The translations under genes and the position numbers were made by a program. Below the pieces are notes generated by a model. That model had not been told where the DNA came from. It was given only the letters and a program-made list of their open reading frames with translations, and searched no databases. From contig NZ_JABFDM010000005.1 in NCBI RefSeq assembly GCF_013178945.1, forward strand, positions 479,342 through 543,341: 64,000 nt of DNA, given 5' to 3'. Below, piece by piece: positions 1 through 10,694 of this stretch. Source of the stretch: Bradyrhizobium aeschynomenes (GTDB lineage: Bacteria; Pseudomonadota; Alphaproteobacteria; Rhizobiales; Xanthobacteraceae). Within the stretch, counting starts at the first letter, position 1. The number at the start of each line of letters is the position of its first letter.

Positions 1-1
1 C

Positions 2-550
2 GTGGCGCTCGCGATTCCCTATCTACGCAGGCTGCGCGACCAGTCGCGCGAAACCGCCAATCTCGCCGTTGTCGACGACGAATCGCTGATGGTGCTGATG
101 CGGCTGGAGAGCCGCGAGATCATGCGCTCGCTGACCAAGGTCGGCGGCCGCCTGCCGATGGTCGCCTCCGGCATGGGCAAGGCCGTGCTCGCGACCTATT
201 CCGACGACGACGTCAACGGCATCATTCACCGCCAGGGCATGCCGCGCCTAACCGAGAAATCCATCATCCGCGCCAGCGACCTGTTCCGCGAGCTCGAGAG
301 CATCCGCCGCCAGGGCTACGCCGTCGACGACGAGGAGGCCAGGCTCGGCCTGCGCTGCATCGCCGCCGTCGTCCACGATTCCTGCCGCGAGCCGGTGGCG
401 GCGATCTCGGTGTCGGGTTTGGCGAGCCGGCTGACGGAGGAGCGGGTGCTGGTGGTCGGCGGAATGGTGCGGGACATTGCGGCGGAGCTGACGGCGGCGC
501 TGGGTGGGGTAGGGCCAGCCAGCGGCAATGGGGTTCGACAGACTGACTGA
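2..550 (+). CDS. IclR-family transcriptional regulator, C-terminal part (5' end outside window)
   Basis: The visible 182 residues match the effector-binding domain of IclR regulators: a GRLPMVASGMGKA segment near residue 50, followed by the typical RQGYAVDDEEARLGLRCIAA stretch and an AAISVSG segment. The winged-helix DNA-binding half must lie upstream of base 1, so the first codon shown is not the real start. The family senses small organic acids and often controls catabolic genes such as glyoxylate or aromatic pathways. The nearest catabolic genes are the purine/glyoxylate module 3 kb downstream, but intervening unrelated genes make a link only a guess. Confidence 0.85.
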   Translation: MALAIPYLRRLRDQSRETANLAVVDDESLMVLMRLESREIMRSLTKVGGRLPMVASGMGKAVLATYSDDDVNGIIHRQGMPRLTEKSIIRASDLFRELESIRRQGYAVDDEEARLGLRCIAAVVHDSCREPVAAISVSGLASRLTEERVLVVGGMVRDIAAELTAALGGVGPASGNGVRQTD

Positions 551-669
551 CGACGACCCAGGACGTGGTGGCTAGTCTGCGCGATGATTTGCGCGACTGA
601 GATGGCAGCTTGCGCAGTCCAGCCCTGTTACCGATATGAGGAGCCGGCGTCGTAGGGAGACGATCATTG

Positions 670-906
670 ATGTCCGACATCGTAACGCGGTTGCGCAGCC
701 TCGCAAATGACATGACGGACTGGGATGGCTCCATCATGACCAATTGGGACAGATGGCGCGCGGAGTTTGCAAACGGGAACAAGGCATCGTGGCCGCGCGA
801 TGCATTCCAGGGCTTCTTGACTGACTACGCGGAAGCCATGACAGCCGCGGCTGACGAAATTGAGCGGCTGAGAACGGCAAACAAAGCGCCTCGGGCCTTG
901 CTGTAG
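670..906 (+). CDS. Small hypothetical protein
   Basis: A 78-residue reading frame starting MSDIVTRLRSLANDM and ending in a short charged helix (AADEIERLRTANK). The ATG at 670 is preferred over a TTG three bases upstream. The N-terminal pattern (short helix, W-rich middle, C-terminal AADEIERLR helix) resembles small phage-derived proteins seen in rhizobial genomes, but I cannot assign a family. No neighbour suggests a function. Confidence 0.5.
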   Translation: MSDIVTRLRSLANDMTDWDGSIMTNWDRWRAEFANGNKASWPRDAFQGFLTDYAEAMTAAADEIERLRTANKAPRALL

Positions 907-1069
907 GGTGGACAAAGCAGCCGCCGCAGGCGGCAGCGTGCCCATCGTCCATCAGCGAACTCAGCGGCCAGACGGTGGGCACGGCGCCACGACGATATCG
1001 CGTGAGGAGGGGGCAGGACCGCGCCTTTGCCCACCGTACAAGGGCTGAGTGTCGCTCCCCAGATCCTTG

Positions 1070-1348
1070 TCAGCGCGACGCGGTCGGGCGCAGGAGCGAG
1101 TTCAATAGTGCTTCAACCGCCAGATCAAGTGTGTCATAGCAAGTGACGACGCCATCTGCGACGTGCAGGTGCTCCCAGCATCCGTCCGGCCTTGGATACA
1201 GGTAGCAGCAGTCTGGGAAGACAATGATGCCGTCAGCTTCCTGGGGCTCTCCGAAAGGCACAGCGATGCTGGCCCCCAGGGCCCAATCGCGCTTGGTCGC
1301 ATTCAGATTGCCCAAACGCAGCCGCCGGATGGCTTCTTCCCTGTCCAA
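1070..1348 (-). CDS. Hypothetical protein
   Basis: A 92-residue minus-strand frame beginning MDREEAIRRLRLGN. Composition is protein-like, with a helix at the N-terminus, a GIIVFPDCCYLYP core and a C-terminal helix (LDLAVEALLNSLL). No recognised domain. It stands alone between a small plus-strand hypothetical and a gene-poor stretch. Confidence 0.5.
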   Translation of the reverse strand: MDREEAIRRLRLGNLNATKRDWALGASIAVPFGEPQEADGIIVFPDCCYLYPRPDGCWEHLHVADGVVTCYDTLDLAVEALLNSLLRPTASR

Positions 1349-1589
1349 GGGACCTCCTTCGTCCGAAGCGAGCGGTGGATTAGGCCTCGTTCGAGCGAGG
1401 TGAAATCATCAGTGTCCGAGCCTGAGCGCCGATCCGTTGATCAAAGCTAGGCTCGGTTGCTCGGCTGCACAAGCCGCAATCAGACCGCTGACCTGTTTGG
1501 GCTTGCCCTTGCCTCTCAAGGAAATTTCGGTGCTCATAACTCCCCAAAAGGCCGACGGTCAAATGCACTGAAATTTCACCAAAATTCCG

Positions 1590-1811
1590 TCAATGAGATT
1601 CACCGAAATGCTTCATCCGACCGAGCTTGGCACCGGGGTGCCAGGCCCCGACGCTTCGACTGTAGAGCGAGCGGACCAGCATCGGATGGCGGATCAGCCG
1701 GACCAGGGGCGGTGAGGGCAGCGATGAGTCGGCGGGCATCTCGGCGCCGGCCGACGCAGCGAGCACCAGTTCCAACGCAGCAAGCGCCACGCCAGCGATG
1801 AAGCGGCGTCG
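1590..1811 (-). pseudogene. Possible remnant of a Tat-exported protein
   Basis: Read on the minus strand, a frame gives SRRRFIAGVALAALELVLAASAGA followed by a short proline-rich tail and a stop. This looks like a twin-arginine signal peptide with a signal-peptidase site, but no in-frame ATG precedes it and the mature part is only about 40 residues. The best reading is a decayed 5' fragment of an exported enzyme. The rest of 1349-1977 holds no convincing gene. Confidence 0.25.
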
Positions 1812-1977
1812 AGAGAGATGGTCTGCGGTGAACCCTCCTGTGCGGCCGCCACGGCGGTCGCGGTCGCCGATTTGACGCGCAGTTTCTGCCGAACCCAGTC
1901 AGGTCAAGCGGATGCGGACTTCATCTCGCGGTGTGTCGCTGCGCAAGGCGTTGTCGGCTTTCGGCGAAACGCGTCGT

Positions 1978-3210
1978 TCACATTCCCCGCGTCGCCAGCA
2001 TCGTCTTGATCACGGCAGCGTAAGCCGCGAACGTCAGGACATAGGCGGCCGCCAGCGCGACGCCGCCCCGGAGCGAGAGTGGCTTCAACTGGATCGCCTG
2101 ATGGCCGCCCAGATAGCGCTGCAGCGCGAACAGCAGAAACGGAATGCCCATCAGCCAGGAGTGGAAATGCAGCGCCAGCGTGAGGCCAGCCACGACGCCG
2201 ATCCAGCCGGCGAGCAGGGCGGCCTTCCGGCTCGCCGAGCCGATCAGCGCGTTGAGAACGAGGCCGCCGTCGAGCGGATAGATCGGCAGCAGGTTGGCCG
2301 CGTTGATCACCGCGAACATCTCCATCGCCAGGCGCAGGTCGGATTTGCCGGCCGGCATGATCGCAAATAGCGCGAGCGTCGGGATCAGGCTCATCGCCGG
2401 CCCCATCAGCGCAATGAAGCCGAGCCGGCCTTCGCTGCCATAGGCGGTCTTCGGCACGATGGCGCCGCCGAAGAAGGGGACGAGGTAGATGGCGTGGATG
2501 CCGACGCCGGCCATCAGCATCGCGGCGGCGTGGCCGGCCTCATGGATGGCGAGGACGATCGCCAGCAGCACCGCCTCCTTCAGGCTGAACATGTACCAGA
2601 AGCTGGCGAAGGCCAGCGCCGAGAGCACCAGACCATGATTGGCGAGGTCGGCGAGACGGCTGTGCGTGCCGGCCTCCCGCTCGCATTCGGCCTTGATCAG
2701 TTGCGTCAGCCTGCGCACGCTGAGCGGATAGATGATGCGGTCGCGAAAGCTGCGGATCGTCAGCTCGTTGAAGATGGTCAGCAGCGTCCCTTGCGCGGTG
2801 GCGGTGACGCTCACGCCCGCCTGCGCATCGCGTCCGCCCTCCGGCGGCACGCTCAGCTCATGCGCCACGTTCTGGGACCGGATGATCCCGTTGGCATCGT
2901 CGCGCTCGATCTCGCGGTAGACGCCTTGCGTTCGCGGCTGTCCGCTCACGGCGACGCGGCCGAGCCAGAGGTCGGGGCTTCCGGGCAGGGGTTCGCGGGT
3001 GATCTCAAGCACCGGTGGCCCGTTCAGCACCATCCGCTCGGCGACGTTGAAGCGCCACACCGCGTCGCGCGGGGCGTTGATCAGGATCTGGGCCTCGTAG
3101 CGCTGCCGTTGGCGGCCCCTGACGGCGTCGACCATCGCCTGCAGGACGCAGATGACGAGGCGCAGCAACTCGATCGGAACAGCCAGCAATCTGAGCAAGG
3201 GACCCTTCAC
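1978..3210 (-). CDS. Membrane M50-type metalloprotease with N-terminal SRPBCC domain
   Basis: The protein has 410 residues. Residues about 35-180 look like an SRPBCC (START-like, hydrophobic-ligand) domain, with the INAPRDAVWRF opening typical of that fold. From about residue 190 it becomes a polytopic membrane protein with the zinc-binding HEAGH at 223-227 and the third-ligand motif NLLPIYPLDGG at 306-316, the hallmarks of site-2-type (M50) intramembrane proteases. Four to six further hydrophobic segments follow. M50 enzymes cleave membrane-bound substrates such as anti-sigma factors. The ligand or substrate of this one is unknown. It is a single gene, divergent from adenine deaminase. Confidence 0.8.
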   Translation of the reverse strand: MKGPLLRLLAVPIELLRLVICVLQAMVDAVRGRQRQRYEAQILINAPRDAVWRFNVAERMVLNGPPVLEITREPLPGSPDLWLGRVAVSGQPRTQGVYREIERDDANGIIRSQNVAHELSVPPEGGRDAQAGVSVTATAQGTLLTIFNELTIRSFRDRIIYPLSVRRLTQLIKAECEREAGTHSRLADLANHGLVLSALAFASFWYMFSLKEAVLLAIVLAIHEAGHAAAMLMAGVGIHAIYLVPFFGGAIVPKTAYGSEGRLGFIALMGPAMSLIPTLALFAIMPAGKSDLRLAMEMFAVINAANLLPIYPLDGGLVLNALIGSASRKAALLAGWIGVVAGLTLALHFHSWLMGIPFLLFALQRYLGGHQAIQLKPLSLRGGVALAAAYVLTFAAYAAVIKTMLATRGM

Positions 3211-3396
3211 AGGTGACGCATTCGTGATCTCTCGCCCCTAGGGTGCGCAGCCGATGTCGTCAAGATCAGGGACGGTGAAGGAGCCCCCCACTGCCCAAGG
3301 CGTAATCAAATCCGCCGCCCTATTTGGGCTTGCCGTCGCCTGCATCGCGCGCAACGATCGTGGCGGATCACCTGAACACGTCCAGCGAGTTGTGCC

Positions 3397-5199
3397 ATGT
3401 CCAAACTCACCCGCTTCTCGGTCGCTCCTCTGCACAGCATGACGCGGCGGCTCGCCGATGTCGCGTCGGGCCGGGTCGCGCCCGATCTCGTCATCACCGG
3501 GGCGCGGGTGCTGTCGACCTATTCGGAACGTATTCTTCCGAGCCGCGAGCTCTGGATCACCGGCGGACGCGTCGCCGCGGTGAAGCCTGCGGGCGCGCAC
3601 AAGGCGCTCGCGAGCGGCTTCGCGATCTACGACGCCGCAGGCGGCATCATCGCGCCCGGCCTCGTCGATCCGCACATCCATATCGAATCCTCGATGGTGA
3701 CCGCCTGCGCCTATGCGGAAGCCGCACTGCTCAACGGCACCACGACGATCTTTTGCGACAGCCACGAGATCGGCAACGTGATGGATGTCGCCGGCGTCGA
3801 GGCGATGCTGGAGGATGCGCGGCAGGCGCCGCTGTCGATCTTCCTCACCGTGCCCTCGACGGTGCCGGCCACGTCGGCGGCGCTGGAGACCGCCGGCGGC
3901 GATCTCACGCCGGACAAGATCGCCGGCCTGTTCGATCGCTGGCCGGAGGCGGTGGCGCTCGGCGAGAAGATGGATTTCGTGCCGGTCTGCATGGGCGACG
4001 AGCGCAGCCATGCCATCCTCGCAGCCGCGCTGCAGCGCGGGCGGCCGGTGTCAGGCCATGTCTATGGCCGCGAGTTCGTCGCCGCCTATGCGGCGAGCGG
4101 CGTCACCGATACGCATGAGGCGATCGACCGCGACATCGCCGACGACCTGCTCGATGCCGGCGTCTGGATCTTCCTGCGCGGCGGTCCGCCGACGACGCCG
4201 TGGCACAGCCTGCCGCAGGCGATCCGCACCATCACCGAGCTCGGTGCGTCACACAAGCGCACGGCCGTCTGCACCGACGATCGCGACGCCGACGATCTCA
4301 TGCTGTTTGGCCTCGACTGGGTGGTGCGCGAGGCGGTGAAGGCCGGGATGTCGCCAGAGCAGGCGTGGTCGATGGGCTCGCTGCACGGCGCGACGCGGTT
4401 CGCGATGGACGGCGAGATCGGCGGCCTCGGCGGCGGCCGCCGCGCCGATCTCGTGCTGCTCGACGACGGTCTCAAGCCGCAATCGACCTGGTATGGCGGC
4501 GAGCTCGTCGTCGACAAGGGCCGGATCACGCCGCGTCTCGATCAGGCGCTGTCGCAGCGCTATCAGTACCCGAAGGCGGCCTATGCCACGGTGAAGCTGC
4601 CGGCGCAGGTCAAGCTGACGCCGGAGCTGCCGACCAAGGCCTGCACCGTCAATGCGATCAAGACCGCGCTGCCGGGCATCACGCTGATCCATGAGAAGGT
4701 CGCGATCGAGCCGGCCAACGATTGGGAGACGCTGTTCGCGCGCCACGGCCTGTGCTTCGTCGCCGTGATCGAGCGTCACGGCAAGTCGGCCGGCAATGTT
4801 GCGCACGGCCTGCTGAAGGACTTCGGCCTCAAGCGCGGCGCCGTCGCTTCGAGCGTCGGCCATGACAGCCACAACATCATCGTCGCCGGCACCAATGAGG
4901 CGGACATGCAAACGGCCGTCGCCGCGATCGGCGCGCAGCAGGGCGGGGTGTGCGTCGTGGCCGACGGCAAGGTGGGGGCGATGGTTCCCTTGCCGATCGC
5001 CGGCCTGTTGTCGGACAAGCGCGTCACCGAGGTGGCCGAGGAGGTGAAGCTCCTCAAGAAAGAGTGGGCCGAGGCCGGTTGCACCATTCCCTACATGGGC
5101 TTCAATCTGATTCCTCTATCGGTCATTCCGGAAATTCGTATCACCGACAAGGGCCTCGTGCTGGTGCCGCAGATGGAGCTGGCGCCGCTGTTCGAGTAG
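3397..5199 (+). CDS. ade: Adenine deaminase
   Basis: This 600-residue cytosolic amidohydrolase converts adenine to hypoxanthine and ammonia. The metal-binding signature DPHIHIESS lies at residues 91-99, followed by FCDSHEIGNV, GHVYGRE and CTDDRDADDL, all characteristic of Ade-type enzymes. The C-terminal third carries the Ade-specific domain (SSVGHDSHNIIVAGTN). The length fits the family (588 residues in E. coli). The ATG at 3397 gives the expected N-terminus, though the ribosome-binding site is weak. It sits just upstream of gcl and hyi, suggesting use of purines as nitrogen and carbon source. Confidence 0.92.
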   Translation: MSKLTRFSVAPLHSMTRRLADVASGRVAPDLVITGARVLSTYSERILPSRELWITGGRVAAVKPAGAHKALASGFAIYDAAGGIIAPGLVDPHIHIESSMVTACAYAEAALLNGTTTIFCDSHEIGNVMDVAGVEAMLEDARQAPLSIFLTVPSTVPATSAALETAGGDLTPDKIAGLFDRWPEAVALGEKMDFVPVCMGDERSHAILAAALQRGRPVSGHVYGREFVAAYAASGVTDTHEAIDRDIADDLLDAGVWIFLRGGPPTTPWHSLPQAIRTITELGASHKRTAVCTDDRDADDLMLFGLDWVVREAVKAGMSPEQAWSMGSLHGATRFAMDGEIGGLGGGRRADLVLLDDGLKPQSTWYGGELVVDKGRITPRLDQALSQRYQYPKAAYATVKLPAQVKLTPELPTKACTVNAIKTALPGITLIHEKVAIEPANDWETLFARHGLCFVAVIERHGKSAGNVAHGLLKDFGLKRGAVASSVGHDSHNIIVAGTNEADMQTAVAAIGAQQGGVCVVADGKVGAMVPLPIAGLLSDKRVTEVAEEVKLLKKEWAEAGCTIPYMGFNLIPLSVIPEIRITDKGLVLVPQMELAPLFE

Positions 5200-5219
5200 C
5201 ACGATCGCGTTGCAGAGTT

Positions 5220-5251
5220 GTTAGGACATGTCAGCTGTTTGCCGTCCTAAC
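5220..5251. terminator. Inverted repeat after ade, possible terminator
   Basis: GTTAGGAC at 5220-5227 is perfectly repeated inverted as GTCCTAAC at 5244-5251, with a 16-base loop. It begins 21 bases after the ade stop. There is no run of T after it, so it may be a weak terminator or a regulator site for gcl, which starts 118 bases further on. Confidence 0.35.
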
Positions 5252-5369
5252 TAACTGAGGCTGCCGGTGTTTTGCCGAGCGTGCCGCATCGTGGGAAAAA
5301 TCGACGACTGAATTGAGATCGACGCTCTCAGCAGCGATCCTCGCGCATCAACCAGACGGGAGACGCGAG

Positions 5370-7157
<1,788 letters not shown>

Positions 7158-7191
7158 TCTCAGCACACCCCCGATCATCGAGGACCACGAC

Positions 7192-7983
7192 ATGCCGCGC
7201 TTTGCCGCCAATCTCACCATGCTCTTCAACGAGCTGCCGTTCATCGATCGCTTCGCCGCCGCCAAGGCGGCCGGCTTCAGCGGGGTCGAGTATCTGTTTC
7301 CCTACGACTTCGACAAGGCGGAGCTGCGCGAGCAGCTCGCGCGCCATGGCCTGACCCAGGTGCTGCACAATCTGCCCGCCGGCAACTGGGCCGCCGGCGA
7401 GCGCGGCATCGCCATCCTGCCCGACCGCGTCGACGACTTCCGCGACGGCGTCCGCCGCGCCATCGAGTATGCCAAGGCGCTCGACTGCCGCCAGCTCAAC
7501 TGCCTCGTCGGCATCGCGCCCGACGACGCCGATGCGCGCGAGCTCAACCAGGTGCTGGTCCGCAACCTGCGCTTCGCCGCGACCGCGCTGAGAGCGCAGG
7601 GGATCAAGCTCTTGATCGAGCCGATCAACACGCTCGACATCCCCGGCTTCTTCTTGAGCCGCACCGCCCAGGCGCTGCAGCTGATCTCCGAGGTCGAGTC
7701 CGACAATCTGTTCGTGCAGTACGACATCTACCACATGCAGATCATGGAGGGCGATCTCGCCCGCACCATGCAGAAGCACCTCGCCCGCATCGCCCACATC
7801 CAGCTCGCCGACAATCCCGGCCGCCACGAGCCGGGAACGGGCGAGATCAACTACCCCTTCCTGTTCCGCCATCTCGACGCCATCGGCTATGCGGGCTGGG
7901 TGGGCTGCGAGTACAAGCCGCGGGCAGCGACGACGGATGGGCTGGGCTGGCTGATGGACGGTACGCTCACCCCGGCGAGCTGA
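7192..7983 (+). CDS. hyi: Hydroxypyruvate isomerase
   Basis: The 263-residue TIM-barrel protein of the xylose-isomerase-like superfamily interconverts hydroxypyruvate and tartronate semialdehyde. Recognisable family segments are FAANLTMLFNELPF at the N-terminus, GFSGVEYLFPYD, LIEPINTLDIPGFFL with the metal-binding glutamate, VQYDIYHMQIMEGDL and HIQLADNPGRHEPGTGEI. The length matches the family (258 in E. coli). It lies immediately downstream of gcl, as in many glyoxylate operons. The tartronate-semialdehyde reductase gene that often follows is not present here. Confidence 0.93.
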   Translation: MPRFAANLTMLFNELPFIDRFAAAKAAGFSGVEYLFPYDFDKAELREQLARHGLTQVLHNLPAGNWAAGERGIAILPDRVDDFRDGVRRAIEYAKALDCRQLNCLVGIAPDDADARELNQVLVRNLRFAATALRAQGIKLLIEPINTLDIPGFFLSRTAQALQLISEVESDNLFVQYDIYHMQIMEGDLARTMQKHLARIAHIQLADNPGRHEPGTGEINYPFLFRHLDAIGYAGWVGCEYKPRAATTDGLGWLMDGTLTPAS

Positions 7984-8063
7984 GCTGAACAAGGGGCCAT
8001 GCGGCCCGGATGATCGCGCAACACCACGTCAGGCGATTGCGCCGGCACCGAACCGCGCTCCCT

Positions 8064-8218
8064 CGTCATTCCGGGGCAGCCGCGCAGCGGCTGAGCCGGG
8101 AATCCATAGCCACGAACGGCAGATGCAGGACGAGGTGAGGCCACGCGCAGCGCGCGTCATCGCAGACAGGCGTGGCTATGGATTCCGGGCTCGCGCTGGC
8201 GCGCGCCCCGGAATGACG
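8064..8218. repeat. Long palindromic interspersed repeat
   Basis: The ends are inverted copies of each other: CGTCATTCCGGGGC at 8064-8077 pairs with 8205-8218, and an inner arm of 19 bases at 8096-8114 (containing AATCCATAGCCACG) pairs with 8171-8189. The middle is GC-rich. The architecture is that of the non-coding palindromic repeats scattered in Bradyrhizobium genomes. It fills most of the gap between hyi and arr and could also act as a transcription end for the gcl-hyi operon. Confidence 0.75.
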
Positions 8219-8311
8219 GCGGGAGAGCACTTTCGGCTGACGAAACAGTCATTTGCATTCGGCACCGCTCCCGGACAGATGAAGAGCACTGGAAGCCACG
8301 CTAGGTCCTCG

Positions 8312-8725
8312 ATGTCGTCTGCCGCAACCGTGTTTGCCCAATCCTTCTTCCACGGAACACGCGCCGATCTGCGGCCGGGCGACCTGATCGCCGTTGGATA
8401 TCCGTCCAACTTCACCGAGGCGGAGCCGCTGTCCTGGGTCTACTTCACGGCGACGCTGGATGCGGCGATCTGGGGCGCCGAGCTGGCTGCCGGTGACGGA
8501 CGGGGACGGATCTACGTCGTCGAGCCGACCGGTCCGTTCGTCGACGACCCGAACCTGACGGACAAGAAGTTCCCGGGCAATCCGACGCGGTCTCATCGAT
8601 CCCGCGCGCCGCTGCGCGTCATTGCCGAGGTCGTCCTGTGGCAGGGGCACGCGCCGGAGGCGGTGAGGCAGATGAAGGAGGGCGTTGCGCGCGCGATGAC
8701 CGAAGGGCCGGGCATCATCGACTGA
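8312..8725 (+). CDS. arr: NAD+-rifampin ADP-ribosyltransferase (Arr family)
   Basis: Arr enzymes inactivate rifamycins by transferring ADP-ribose from NAD+. The sequence from FFHGTRADLRPGDL through VYFTATLDAAIWGAELAAG and VEPTGPFVDDPNLTDKKFPG to NPTRSHRSRAPLRV follows the family from end to end. The length from the ATG at 8312 is 137 residues, normal for Arr; an alternative ATG at 8279 would add 11 residues, and the frame is open further upstream into the repeat. It is a single gene with no resistance or mobility genes beside it. Chromosomal Arr in soil bacteria is common; its natural substrate need not be a clinical drug. Confidence 0.9.
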   Translation: MSSAATVFAQSFFHGTRADLRPGDLIAVGYPSNFTEAEPLSWVYFTATLDAAIWGAELAAGDGRGRIYVVEPTGPFVDDPNLTDKKFPGNPTRSHRSRAPLRVIAEVVLWQGHAPEAVRQMKEGVARAMTEGPGIID

Positions 8726-8892
8726 ACGGCGCGGCGGCATCGCAATGGCGTCGACCGTTGCGCCCGATGGCTGATTGCGGACGCTGCGACGCGCTCGCCA
8801 CGCCGGCGTCCGCCGTCCAGAACATCGAAAAAGTCTGGTGGCGGGGTTCGAACGCGTGTCGACGCACGAATTTTCGTCCTCATGAGCCGAGC

Positions 8893-10296
8893 CTATCGCC
8901 GAGAGGCGATGGTCGGACCCGTCGTCCATGATTGATCGGGGGCGCCGCTCGCCAGCGTCGCTCGCCGTTCGGCGACGGCATGGTTGAAGAGTTCGAGGAC
9001 CAGGCCGAATGCCGCCAGGTCCTCCTGTTCGATGGCGCCATCGTCATAGTCCTTGAGGGTCTCGGCGATGATCCCGTCGACCTCCCGCTGCCAGGTCAGA
9101 AGATCGTTTTCCGAGCCGGCATTGCGCACCTCCGACACCGCGGCCAGAACGCGGTTGCGGCCGCTGGTGTCGTCCTCCGGTTCATCCCGGTTCAGATAGC
9201 GGCGCAGCCATTCGGCGGCCGAACCGATGCCGGACAGGACGAGCAACGCGAACCAGAAGTAGTCGCTGTATTTGTCCAGGAAGGTTCGCTCGGTGCCGTT
9301 GATCACCGCCGCGGCGCCGCGATGCACGGACGGCTCGGTCTCCTTCTCGGTGTCGGGCTTCATGATGTGCGACGCGCCGGCGAGGCCTTGCGTGATCGTG
9401 TCGCGGACCGCGAAAAGCTGCCGGTAGAACGCCGCCGCCTTGGCTTCGGACAGTTCCTTCTTCGCTAGGATCAAATGATTGACGCTGATCGTGTCGACCT
9501 TGTCCTCCGGCCAGGCCGGCTTCGCGCTGAAGACGCTGGCTGGAATCTCCTCGGCCTCGTAGCGCGGATGCTTCAGGGCAATGGCCTCCGATGCGTCGAT
9601 CGGAAGAAACGTCGGAGCTCCGCGTGCCCGGGAGGTCGCGGTGATCGCGTCCACCGTGATCTTGCTGTCGAGCGGACCGACGGCGAGATACGCATCGAGG
9701 GTGGGGTCTTGCGCAAGCTTCTCGATCTCGTCCGTCCCGAATTGAGCCGTGGCAACCTTATCGGGTGGCACGCCGGACCCCTCCAGAATGGCCTGGAGCA
9801 CCGCGACGTTTGCTCCGGTCCGGCCGATGATGCCGACCTTGCGACCCGCCAGATGGGCGATATCGGCGATCTTGCCGCTGCCCTTCGGCTTGGATTCGCT
9901 GCCGCGTCGTCCGGAGGGCGACCACAGCACGACATAGTTCTTGCGCAGGACGGCCAATGTCTGCGCATCGGGGGGCATGCCGAGGTCGCCGCGGCCGACC
10001 GCCAGATCGGTCTTGTCGGCGGCGAGCAGGGCCAGGGATTCCGCCGCTCCCCCCGTCGTGATCGGGGACAGCCGGACGGTCCTGCTTTCCTCACTGAATG
10101 CGTCGGCCATCGCCTGGACCACCTTGTGGTCGTCGCTCCCTGCCGGCCCGACGGCGATCCGGAGAGTCTCGGGCTGCAACACGTAGACCAGGCCGGCCGC
10201 AGCTGCGCCAAAGGCCACAAATCCCAAGGCCAGCACGATCAGCAGCCTTCGTTGGCGGCGATCGTGAGCGCTCCTGACCACATCGGACGATGACAT
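8893..10296 (-). CDS. TAXI-family TRAP-type substrate-binding protein with membrane anchors
   Basis: The product has 467 residues from the ATG at 10296, which has AGAGGG just upstream; a longer frame reaches 10407 but lacks such a site. A transmembrane helix (LLIVLALGFVAFGAAAAGLVYVL) at about 16-38 anchors the protein. A TAXI-type binding fold follows (LRIAVGPAGSDDHKVVQAMADAF, then GGAAESLALLAADKTDLAVGRGD). A second hydrophobic segment (YFWFALLVLSGIGSAAEWL) lies near residue 345, with a charged cytoplasmic-like tail of about 95 residues. TAXI proteins normally deliver substrate to TRAP permeases, but no permease gene is nearby. Confidence 0.75.
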   Translation of the reverse strand: MSSSDVVRSAHDRRQRRLLIVLALGFVAFGAAAAGLVYVLQPETLRIAVGPAGSDDHKVVQAMADAFSEESRTVRLSPITTGGAAESLALLAADKTDLAVGRGDLGMPPDAQTLAVLRKNYVVLWSPSGRRGSESKPKGSGKIADIAHLAGRKVGIIGRTGANVAVLQAILEGSGVPPDKVATAQFGTDEIEKLAQDPTLDAYLAVGPLDSKITVDAITATSRARGAPTFLPIDASEAIALKHPRYEAEEIPASVFSAKPAWPEDKVDTISVNHLILAKKELSEAKAAAFYRQLFAVRDTITQGLAGASHIMKPDTEKETEPSVHRGAAAVINGTERTFLDKYSDYFWFALLVLSGIGSAAEWLRRYLNRDEPEDDTSGRNRVLAAVSEVRNAGSENDLLTWQREVDGIIAETLKDYDDGAIEQEDLAAFGLVLELFNHAVAERRATLASGAPDQSWTTGPTIASRR

Positions 10297-10694
10297 CAGC
10301 GGACCCTCTGAGAACAATGCGTGTTGGCACCAAACGCGCTGGAACTTGGGCGAACCGGTGTCCCCCCGGGATGTTCCGCCGCGGCTGGCGAGAGTTGATG
10401 AAAGCAAGCCTTGCTGGGTCGCTTTGGATCAAAAGTGGCCTTGAGGCACTCCGCCGCCTACTTTCGATCGGGCCCGAGAGCGGACATTCTCAGCGCCACT
10501 CCGCAAGTCCGGACGAGCCAGAAGCGGTCTATGGGCTTCGGTTCCGAGCGGCCTCGCAGCGGAAACTGGTGCCGTCTGCGTAGCCGGGTGCGCGGTGTGG
10601 ACTGAAGGATTGGGACAATGTCGCGCAGCCCGGCGCTTACAGCCATGGGTTGGATCCTGAATGGTTGAATCGGAACCCCGCTAGGGCCATCGGT
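10297..10694. other. Gap of about 400 bases without a gene
   Basis: Between the TAXI gene and the decarboxylase remnant I find no frame with protein-like composition on either strand, no RNA gene and no obvious repeat arm. It contains the upstream region of the minus-strand TAXI gene. Confidence 0.4.

Noticed and set aside
8835..8860. GGTTCGAAC resembling a tRNA T-loop
   Set aside because: The flanking bases do not form the five-pair T stem, and no anticodon or acceptor stem can be built around it.
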